Shown: positions 7,893 through 14,046 of the stretch, in pieces
Position numbering within the stretch: the stretch's first letter is position 1
Layout of the letters: every line of letters starts with the position of its first letter
DNA from: Verrucomicrobiota bacterium
GTDB lineage: Bacteria; Verrucomicrobiota; Kiritimatiellia; CAIQIC01; Lenti-01
Direction of reading: 5' to 3'
Assembly (NCBI GenBank): GCA_031262805.1
Contig: JAISGX010000099.1
Span: 1 to 38,914 of the forward strand
DNA: 38,914 nt
Position numbers and translations under genes: made by a program
The notes under the pieces: generated by a model
What the model was told of the DNA's origin: nothing
Database searches by the model: none
What the model saw: only the letters and a program-made list of their open reading frames with translations

Positions 7893-10769
7893 ATGCAACC
7901 GAAATCTGTACAACCGAACCAACTCAAGCACCATTGGGAAATTTATTTTTTCATCATTCCCACGCTGATCCTCATTGCCCTCTTCCAGTACTACCCCGCC
8001 AGCTCCGGAATCTTCCACTCCCTGTTCCGCTGGAACGGATCGGACATTTCCGAATTCGTCGGCTTCGCCAACTATGTGGACCTGCTCAAAACGATGGAAT
8101 TCTGGAATTCCTTCAAGCTGGCCTTCATTCTCGGCTTCTGGAACGTCATCAAGATGATTCCCGCTCTGCTGGTCGCCGTTTGCATTCACCGGTGCGTCTC
8201 CACCAAAATGCAGTTTTTCTACCGCACACTCTTCGTCGTGCCCATGGTGATCCCCGGCCTGATCACCGTGCTGATCTGGCGGTCCTTCTTCTTCGAGGCC
8301 ACCTCGGGATATTTGAACCAGTTTCTGGATTGGTCCGGCCTGATGACGGCCCTCCAGAATGCCGGCATGTTCGTGACCGCCAAGCTGGCGGATCCGGCCG
8401 ACGGCGGAGTCGCCATCGGTAGCCTTGCACGCTCCTTTTTCGAGACGTTCGACTGGATCACCGCCTTCAAGCCTGGAACCACCCCCGCCTGGCTCGGAGA
8501 TCCAAAGCTGATCATCATCGCCTGCGTGGTCTGGGGCTTCCCCTGGGTGGGTTCCTTCGCCGTGCTGACCCATCTGGCCAAACTGCAGAACATTTCCAAG
8601 GATGTCTATGAAGCCGCCGACATCGACGGAGCCACCTGGTGGTCCCGCTTCACCAAGATCGAACTGCCCCTGCTGATGGGCTCCATCTATCTTCTGCTGG
8701 TGTTTGCCATCATCGACACCATCAAAGACGCCGGCATGATCATGGCCCTCGCCGGCATCACCGGCGGTCCCGGCGGACGGGCCACCGTCCCCGCCCTCTT
8801 CATGTTGCGCAAGGCCTTCATGGACCAGCAGATGGGCTATGCCTGCGCCGTCGGCATCGTGTTGACCGTGGTGGTGCTGCTACTCCAGAAGATCAGCAAC
8901 ATGTTGCTGAACGCCGAACCCACCGACCGGCCCGGCAAGAGCGCTTGGTTCGGCATCCTTTCCTTCTATGCGTTCATCGAAGGCTATCTGTTCTTCCGGG
9001 GCTATCTCCTGCCGAAAACGGCCACCGTGGCCGTGCTGCTGCTCTTCGTGCTGCGCCTAGCCGTCCAGTTGGGCCTGTTGATCAGCGTGCCCGTGTTGCT
9101 GCGCAAATTCGGCAAGCCCTTCCGTCTCTTGGGCTACACCCTCGCCGTCCTGTGCATCCTCGCCCCCGTCGCGGGCCTGCCGAATCCCGCCGGCATCCAT
9201 TTCCTGTTCTTCGGCTTCGCCCTGCTACTGATGGCCACCGCCGAAATCTTCAAAATGGCCATCGGCGCCATCGGGCTCATCCTCGCCAGCTATGGCATCC
9301 GGACCGGTTCCATCGACATGATGGTGGCCGGCGGAGTCTTCATGGTGCTGGCCACCCCGTGGGACCGCCTGTTCACCCGGATGGACAAAGCCTATCTCGC
9401 CCGCTGTCTGGCCAATCCACAGGCCCCTCCCGGGCAGCATATCGGGTATTATCTCGCCATCGCCCTCTTCCTGTTCGTCTGCTTCCTTCTCTCCCGCACC
9501 AGCGGCGCCCGCTCAGGCATGGGGCCCTTGGCCCTTTCGGCCATCCAGGCCGCCGTCCTCTACGGGCTACATGTCCTCTCCACCCTGCCCTCCACCCGCC
9601 GCTGGATCACGCCGCTGGCCGTGGCCGCCGGCGCCTTCGCCGTGTGGGGCGTGGTCGGCGGGCAGCTTCCACGCGTGCTGCTCGGGCTCTTCGCCCTCGG
9701 TATGTTGTCCACCGCGCCCTTCCGGAGCCTGCTCCTGGCGGGCGGCGCCGCCCTCCTGCTCTCCAACCAGCTCCACGGAACCGGTGGATTCTGGCCCGGC
9801 CTGCTGCTCGTCTTGATCTTTTTCCCATGGAAGGCCCTGTACCTCAAAGCCATCCGCTTCAATCCAGCGGCATACCGCTCCAAGGGGGATTTGTATTCGG
9901 CGGAATCCTTCGCCCTCCGGCAACACGCCGGCTACCGCGCCGCCTCCCTGACGGGCGATTGGGGCCTCCGTTTCAGCAAGCACGCCTTCATCTGGTTCAT
10001 TCTGGCCTTCGCCTTCCTGCCGCTCTACCTCATGCTGATCGTGTCGCTCAAGGACAACAACCAGTTCTACCGCAACCCGACCACCCTCGCCGAGCCCTAC
10101 CACTGGGAAAACTGGAAAACCGCCTGGGAAATGGTCTCCCCCACCGTCGCCAACTCCATTTTCCTCTCCACCACCGCCACGTGCCTGATTGTGCTCTTCG
10201 GATTGGCCGGCGCCTATTTCTTTGCACGCCTGCGCGTGCCCGTTTCCTCCTTCCTGTGGAACGCCCTGCTCTTGCTGATGATGATGCCGATGATCGCCAA
10301 CCTCGTGCCCCTGTTCATCCTCCTGCGCGACATGAACCTGCTCAACACCCTGACCGCCCTGATCCTGGTGGGCGCCTCCGGCGGACAGGCCTTTGCCATC
10401 TTTGTCTTCCGAAACTTCATCTCGGACATTCCACAGGATTTGTTTGAAGCGGCGGAAATCGACGGCGCCAATCATTTCCAACAGCTCAAGCTGGTGGTCA
10501 TTCCGCTCTCCGGTCCCATCATGGGCACTGTGGCCGTCATGCAATTCCTCGGGCAGTGGAACGAATTTGTGCTGCCGCTGATTGTGATGCGCGAACAGGC
10601 CCGCTTGCCCGTAACCGTCCAGCTGATCCGTATGGCTGGTGAATACATCAAGCTGTGGGGTCCCCTCATGGCCGGATATGCCATCGCCTCCATCCCGGTC
10701 ATCATCCTGTTCACCTTCTCCATGAAGCTCTTCGTCCGCGGCCTCACCGAAGGCGCGGTGAAGGGTTGA
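7893..10769 (+). CDS. Fused ABC transporter permease: MalF-like + large membrane insert + MalG-like
   Basis: One uninterrupted 958-codon frame contains both inner-membrane permeases of a carbohydrate importer. Residues 1-340 are MalF/UgpA-like, with the ATPase-contact EAA loop YEAADIDGATWWSRFTKIELP at about 236. Residues 690-958 are MalG/UgpE-like, with the second EAA loop FEAAEIDGANHFQQLKLVVIP at about 848. Between them, residues 346-690 form a strongly hydrophobic region with perhaps ten membrane segments plus a charged stretch near 490-500 and 650-690. It resembles no transporter domain I know. The MalF part also has an insert of about 60 residues in its periplasmic region. The start has GGAG at a good distance and follows the binding-protein gene by 46 nt. 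No ATPase is encoded nearby, so a shared MsmX/UgpC-type ATPase is expected elsewhere. Confidence 0.88.
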   Translation: MQPKSVQPNQLKHHWEIYFFIIPTLILIALFQYYPASSGIFHSLFRWNGSDISEFVGFANYVDLLKTMEFWNSFKLAFILGFWNVIKMIPALLVAVCIHRCVSTKMQFFYRTLFVVPMVIPGLITVLIWRSFFFEATSGYLNQFLDWSGLMTALQNAGMFVTAKLADPADGGVAIGSLARSFFETFDWITAFKPGTTPAWLGDPKLIIIACVVWGFPWVGSFAVLTHLAKLQNISKDVYEAADIDGATWWSRFTKIELPLLMGSIYLLLVFAIIDTIKDAGMIMALAGITGGPGGRATVPALFMLRKAFMDQQMGYACAVGIVLTVVVLLLQKISNMLLNAEPTDRPGKSAWFGILSFYAFIEGYLFFRGYLLPKTATVAVLLLFVLRLAVQLGLLISVPVLLRKFGKPFRLLGYTLAVLCILAPVAGLPNPAGIHFLFFGFALLLMATAEIFKMAIGAIGLILASYGIRTGSIDMMVAGGVFMVLATPWDRLFTRMDKAYLARCLANPQAPPGQHIGYYLAIALFLFVCFLLSRTSGARSGMGPLALSAIQAAVLYGLHVLSTLPSTRRWITPLAVAAGAFAVWGVVGGQLPRVLLGLFALGMLSTAPFRSLLLAGGAALLLSNQLHGTGGFWPGLLLVLIFFPWKALYLKAIRFNPAAYRSKGDLYSAESFALRQHAGYRAASLTGDWGLRFSKHAFIWFILAFAFLPLYLMLIVSLKDNNQFYRNPTTLAEPYHWENWKTAWEMVSPTVANSIFLSTTATCLIVLFGLAGAYFFARLRVPVSSFLWNALLLLMMMPMIANLVPLFILLRDMNLLNTLTALILVGASGGQAFAIFVFRNFISDIPQDLFEAAEIDGANHFQQLKLVVIPLSGPIMGTVAVMQFLGQWNEFVLPLIVMREQARLPVTVQLIRMAGEYIKLWGPLMAGYAIASIPVIILFTFSMKLFVRGLTEGAVKG

Positions 10770-10795
10770 GAAAGCCCCGTCGGCCGGACGCCGCG

Positions 10796-10825
10796 TTGAC
10801 ACGCTTCTTTCCCGCGTGATAGGTT
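10796..10825 (+). promoter_or_regulatory. Promoter directly in front of the next gene, possibly giving a leaderless mRNA
   Basis: TTGACA (10796-10801), 18 nt, TAGGTT (10820-10825). The -35 is perfect and the -10 matches those of the PEP-CTERM genes further right (TAGGGT, TAATGT). Transcription would start at about 10831-10832, on or next to the ATG of the following gene. Confidence 0.5.
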
Positions 10826-10830
10826 GAGGC

Positions 10831-11355
10831 ATGCTCAGGCATACTTTCCAGCCATGGCGTTTCCGGAAGACAGGGTTTTTCTTCCATCGAAATGCGCTCC
10901 TGCTCTCGGGTTTGGCGGTCGCCTCCATCCTCTGCGCCCCCGCCGCCGCGCACTCTGAACCCTATGCCTATACCCCCCGCGCACACATTGAAACCGTCGA
11001 AAAAACATTCATCGTCGCCCGGAGCGCCGACATTCCCGGTGCAGGCGTCCGGTTTTTCCAGACCTCGGAACCCCTCAACATCGGCACCGAACGCTTTGAA
11101 ATCCGCTGGTATGCCAACCCGCCTGGAATTCCCCCCGGCGTGGTGGTGATGCTCGAAACCGTGGCCGAGCACCGGCCCTCCGTTAAAAACCACACCGTGC
11201 AGCTTCGCCAAAAATCAGAAGGGCACATCCAGTCGGTGTTCGAGCTCTCCCGGGAGGATATGGCACAAGCCGGGCGGGTCCGGCAATGGCGCGCACGCAT
11301 TATCTGGCGGGGACGCCTTTTGGCTAGCCAAGCTTCCGAAAATTGGGGATACTGA
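10831..11355 (+). CDS. Secreted protein of unknown function
   Basis: A 174-residue protein with an unusually long positively charged N-terminus (about 20 residues), then a hydrophobic core (ALLLSGLAVASILCAPAAAHS) that fits a Sec signal peptide cleaved after AAAHS or nearby. The mature part of about 130 residues is predicted beta-rich: FEIRWYANPPGIPPGVVVMLETV, HTVQLRQKSEGHIQSVFEL, WRARIIWRGRLLASQ. This alternation and the closing statement-like RARIIWRGRLLA suggest a small immunoglobulin-like fold. I do not recognise a family. It begins a row of four same-strand genes for envelope or regulatory proteins. No Shine-Dalgarno site lies at a workable distance; GAGG is only one nt from the ATG. Confidence 0.65.
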   Translation: MLRHTFQPWRFRKTGFFFHRNALLLSGLAVASILCAPAAAHSEPYAYTPRAHIETVEKTFIVARSADIPGAGVRFFQTSEPLNIGTERFEIRWYANPPGIPPGVVVMLETVAEHRPSVKNHTVQLRQKSEGHIQSVFELSREDMAQAGRVRQWRARIIWRGRLLASQASENWGY

Positions 11356-11363
11356 GGAATTGT

Positions 11364-11903
11364 ATGGCGAGGTCTTGTCCAATTCAAAGCCGGATTCTGG
11401 CGGCCGTGGCGGATGACTGCACCTTGGTGGCCGTGATCGGGCAAGGCTCCTTTCGGCTGGCCGCCGCCTTCAAGCAAGCCGCCGAAGCCGCACGACTGGC
11501 CGGAAGCCCGCTGATTGTGGTGGATATGGCCAAGTGCATTTCCATGGACAGCACCTTCATGGGCGCCTTGGCCGCGCTGGGCTTCGCCGTCCAGAAATCC
11601 AGCGATACCCGCCTTGTACTCATCAATGTCAGCCCCTCCGCCTACAATCTGCTCCATGGCCTTGGCATCAGCCGCATCCTGAAAACCTATTCCATCGGCG
11701 CCATTCCCGAAGGCATGGGTGATTTGACCCCTCTGGTGGACAATTTGAAGCCGGTGGAGTCTGCCCCCTGCTCCGCCTATGAAATGGCCGCATTGATGTT
11801 CGATGCCCATGAAACCCTGACCCGCGCCGATCCCGAAAATCTGCAGCGCTTCAAAGATGTCCTCGCCTTTCTGCAGGAGGACCTGCAACGCACGGAATCA
11901 TGA
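11364..11903 (+). CDS. STAS-domain protein (anti-anti-sigma type)
   Basis: About 179 residues. The first 110 form a STAS domain as found in SpoIIAA/RsbV: VAVIGQGSFRLAAAFKQAAEAA, then VVDMAKCISMDSTFMGAL with the usual acidic strand end and the Ser of the MDS motif that is phosphorylated in anti-anti-sigma factors, then VLINVSPSAYNLLHGLGISRIL. The remaining residues form a helical C-terminal extension (APCSAYEMAALMFDAHETL) that is not part of the fold. Such proteins relay signals by partner switching with a Ser/Thr kinase/phosphatase pair, none of which is in the window. GAGG precedes the ATG at 11364, which I prefer to the track's 11343. It begins 8 nt after the preceding stop. Confidence 0.8.
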   Translation: MARSCPIQSRILAAVADDCTLVAVIGQGSFRLAAAFKQAAEAARLAGSPLIVVDMAKCISMDSTFMGALAALGFAVQKSSDTRLVLINVSPSAYNLLHGLGISRILKTYSIGAIPEGMGDLTPLVDNLKPVESAPCSAYEMAALMFDAHETLTRADPENLQRFKDVLAFLQEDLQRTES

Positions 11904-11937
11904 CGGACGGCGCATGTGTGAACCTCTGGAGGACCCG

Positions 11938-12240
11938 ATGAAAAAATGGATGTGGCTTTCCACCCTTCTGCTCCTTTCCTGCCTTCTGTCCGGTTGCGCC
12001 ATGCTGGAAGGCCAAGACCTAGGCGACGCCACCTCGGACGCCAACATCACCGCCATCGCCAACAGCCGCCTGAATAGCGATGTCATGACCGCCAACGCCA
12101 TGCTCAGCGCCACCGTGGCGGATGGCTTGGCCATGCTGTACGGAACAGTCCCCGATGAAGCCACCCGCCAACGCGCCATCCAACTGCTGAAAGCCACACC
12201 CGGCGTGTTTGAGGTGCGGGACCGCACCCGGCGGTTCTGA
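11938..12240 (+). CDS. BON-domain lipoprotein
   Basis: A 100-residue lipoprotein. MKKWMWLSTLLLLSCLLSGC is a lipoprotein signal with lipobox LSGC, and the remainder is a single BON domain: ITAIANSRLNSDVMTANAM, VADGLAMLYGTVPDEATRQRAIQLLKATPGVFEVRD. BON domains (as in OsmY and DolP/YraP) bind phospholipid or stabilise the envelope. The start at 11938 is set by GGAGG six nt upstream; the track's earlier start at 11857 overlaps the STAS gene in another frame. It sits 34 nt after the STAS gene and 23 nt before the TPR lipoprotein gene, consistent with one operon. Confidence 0.85.
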   Translation: MKKWMWLSTLLLLSCLLSGCAMLEGQDLGDATSDANITAIANSRLNSDVMTANAMLSATVADGLAMLYGTVPDEATRQRAIQLLKATPGVFEVRDRTRRF

Positions 12241-12263
12241 TTCTCCCACCTTCGGATTCCCAC

Positions 12264-13454
12264 ATGCCCGTGCGGCGAAAACGCTCCGTCCAATACCAGC
12301 GGCGGTGCGCCGGATGGATCGTTTTCCTGCCCCTTCTCTGGATGCTCTCCGGATGCTCCACCGTTCCCAGATCGGATGCGTTCCGTACCCTCCGGCCTCT
12401 TCCCACCGCTCCCTCCGACCGCGCCGACCGCGCCGTTCTGTCGGCTTTTTTCACCGCCAGCGGCATCGCCCTCACTCCGGCGGAAGTGGACGAAATCATC
12501 CCCGCACGCTCCCCCTCCGGCCGTCTGGATCGAAACGCCCTCCGGCGCATCGCACGGCGGCACAACCGCCTCGTGTGGGTGCTCCAAGCGGATGAAACCC
12601 ATCTATGGGAAGAGTTGAAGCGCAACCACCCGCTGTTGCTCTATCTCCCCGCCCCCTCCCCGGGGCGGCAGACCGCCGCCCTGTCCATTCCCCTTTCCTG
12701 GGACCGCACAACCGGGCGCTTGACACTTCTCGACGGCAGCGGGGCAACATATGATTTGCCGGCCAGCGACTTTTTCGCCCGCCGGGAGGAATGGAAGCAC
12801 GCCGCCCTCCGCTTGGTCCCTCCACGGGAATTCGGCCGGATGAGACCGACCCTAGAGCAAAAACAGCTGATGGCCGATTTCTGGTATCACCAAGGGGCCT
12901 ACCGACGGGCCGCCGCTCTATATAAGCAAACAGAAGAAGAATCGGACTCATCCGCCGCCACGGTGGAGGCGCTGTGCGGACGTGGAAACAGCTTGGTCCA
13001 GCAGAAACGGTATACCGCTGCCATTGCCTTGTTCCGCCAGGCGCTGGCGCTTGAACCGGACAATGCCGACGTGCTCAACAACCTGGCCTACGCCCTGTTG
13101 TGCGGCAACGGCGGACTGATGGAAGCCCTCCGGTATTCCACACGGGCCGTGGAACAAGCTCCCGGAAATCCCCTGTTCCTGGAAACCTTGGGAACCCTCC
13201 ACCTGCGCCTCGGCGATGGGGAAACCGCCGCCCGGCTGCTGGAACAGGCATGGGCGCGCGCCCTGCGGCATCCGGACAGCGTCCAGCGGGCCATCATGGA
13301 GCAACTCATCCGCGCCTGGTTCGCTGCCGGGCGAACCGATCTGGCGTGGCAGGTGGCGGACCACCGGCGCCGCACCCATCCCTCCCATCCCCTGCCCAAA
13401 GACATCGTGGCCTCTTTCCCCTCCCTTCGGAACCCACCCGCCCCTCTGGAGTGA
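12264..13454 (+). CDS. Lipoprotein with degenerate C39-peptidase-like domain and TPR repeats
   Basis: A 396-residue lipoprotein (lipobox MLSGCST at about residues 27-33). Residues 45-195 resemble the papain-like C39 domain of the PA2778 family of cysteine peptidase/TPR lipoproteins: helix VLSAFFTASGIALTPAEVDEIIPAR, LDRNALRRIARRHN, a strand HPLLLYLP, and LTLLDGSGATYDLPASDFFAR. Where active members have QCGPAAL, this one has DRADRAVL, so the nucleophile Cys is absent. The usual His before VVGYD is also missing (IPLSWDRTTG). Residues 200-390 contain at least three TPR units (ALCGRGNSLVQQKRYTAAIALFRQAL, NNLAYALL, ETLGTLHLRLGDGETAARLL). I infer a non-catalytic binding protein of the envelope. The family assignment of the first domain is from memory and moderate. 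Confidence 0.65.
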   Translation: MPVRRKRSVQYQRRCAGWIVFLPLLWMLSGCSTVPRSDAFRTLRPLPTAPSDRADRAVLSAFFTASGIALTPAEVDEIIPARSPSGRLDRNALRRIARRHNRLVWVLQADETHLWEELKRNHPLLLYLPAPSPGRQTAALSIPLSWDRTTGRLTLLDGSGATYDLPASDFFARREEWKHAALRLVPPREFGRMRPTLEQKQLMADFWYHQGAYRRAAALYKQTEEESDSSAATVEALCGRGNSLVQQKRYTAAIALFRQALALEPDNADVLNNLAYALLCGNGGLMEALRYSTRAVEQAPGNPLFLETLGTLHLRLGDGETAARLLEQAWARALRHPDSVQRAIMEQLIRAWFAAGRTDLAWQVADHRRRTHPSHPLPKDIVASFPSLRNPPAPLE

Positions 13455-13480
13455 AAATAAATTTTTCGATAAGAAGGGGA

Positions 13481-13509
13481 TTGACAACCCAGGGGCCAAC
13501 GCCTATCCT
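13481..13509 (+). promoter_or_regulatory. Strong promoter with A/T-rich upstream element
   Basis: TTGACA (13481-13486), exactly 17 nt, TATCCT (13504-13509), preceded by an A/T-rich stretch (AAAATAAATTTTTCGATAAGAA) placed as an UP element would be. No ORF with a ribosome site follows. The next signal is a terminator ending at about 13690, so it appears to drive a short RNA. Confidence 0.75.
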
Positions 13510-13515
13510 TCGCCC

Positions 13516-13690
13516 CAGATGGTCGGGGATGGTTTCTCCCCCGGTAGATCTTTTTGAATAATTTTGTACATCTTGTTGCTAACCACGCAACAAGCAGACG
13601 GGATTAGGAGAGTCCCCCCATATCTCCCCCGTTTGCATCCTCCGTGCCAGGCTACCCCCCCCCGATAATGCCTGGCACGGACCTTTTTTA
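13516..13690 (+). ncRNA. Candidate small RNA with C-rich loops (class unknown)
   Basis: The transcript expected from the promoter above is about 170-175 nt and ends in a strong intrinsic terminator. Four stems can be drawn by eye. The first is CGGGG/CCCCG (13524-13543). The second is a perfect 8-bp CTTGTTGC/GCAACAAG (13572-13594) with a 7-nt loop. The third has ACGGG/CCCGT plus GGAGA/TCTCC (13598-13632) and loop GTCCCCCCATA. The fourth is the terminator, with a 17-nt loop containing nine C in a row. It does not resemble tmRNA, SRP RNA, 6S RNA or RNase P RNA in sequence. C-rich unpaired loops are typical of small RNAs that pair with G-rich ribosome binding sites, which is my working guess. No coding frame with a start signal is visible. 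Confidence 0.55.
13642..13689 (+). terminator. Rho-independent terminator of the small RNA
   Basis: An 11-bp perfect stem CCGTGCCAGGC / GCCTGGCACGG, 17-nt loop with a C9 run (13655-13663), followed by ACC and six T residues. Confidence 0.88.
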
Positions 13691-13774
13691 TCCACGACCT
13701 TCCACCACGCCCTCTTGACCGCCTTCGCGGCTCCACTCTGCGGGCTTCGGGGGGGGGCAACTTTAATTTTAACG

Positions 13775-13792
13775 GGGTCAAGATAACATAAG
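13775..13792 (+). repeat. Orphan 18-bp copy of the IS1595-type element end
   Basis: GGGTCAAGATAACATAAG here is identical to 38797-38814, where it begins an IS1595-type insertion sequence. In both places a T/A-rich run precedes it. No transposase follows this copy, so it is a leftover element end at the left border of the restriction-modification island. Confidence 0.7.
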
Positions 13793-14046
13793 TGGGTTGT
13801 TTCGAAATAATTTCGGCAAAGTTTTATATGCGTTGCAATGGCGATGATTGAAGCGCCATTCGCATGGGCGAAGCGATTCTTATCTTGCCAAGGGAAATGC
13901 GTTGTTCGACTTCCGTGCGGCATTTCAAAGCAGCAAAGGCTCTTTAGCGTGGCTTCTGCTTAAAACCACATAATTTCGCTTAAAAACTGGATTCGTCCCG
14001 CGAGAAAAAGGTATATTTGCTTCTCTTACAGAAGGATGAACCGAAG
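13793..14046. other. Intergenic region upstream of hsdM
   Basis: Visibly lower in GC than the sequence to the left. A CATAAT sequence at 13969-13974 could be a -10 box for the hsd operon, but I see no convincing -35. The short sequence GCTTAAAA occurs twice (13959 and 13979 areas). No gene is supported here. Confidence 0.4.

Noticed and set aside
8639-10447. 602-codon ORF in another frame of the fused permease
   Set aside because: Arg/His/Pro-rich shadow frame with no recognisable domain; the permease frame has clear motifs across the whole stretch.
9567-10928. 453-codon minus-strand ORF opposite the permease
   Set aside because: Glu/Gly/His-rich shadow, no motif, and it overlaps the promoter of the next gene.
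13516-13690. 6S RNA, SRP RNA or tmRNA at the small RNA locus
   Set aside because: No long end-to-end pairing as in 6S, no GGAAG/AGCAG loop pair of SRP RNA, and too short with no tRNA-like end for tmRNA.
13503-13781. 92-codon and 114-codon minus-strand ORFs opposite the small RNA
   Set aside because: Arg/Pro-rich, no ribosome site, and they run through the terminator and homopolymer tracts.
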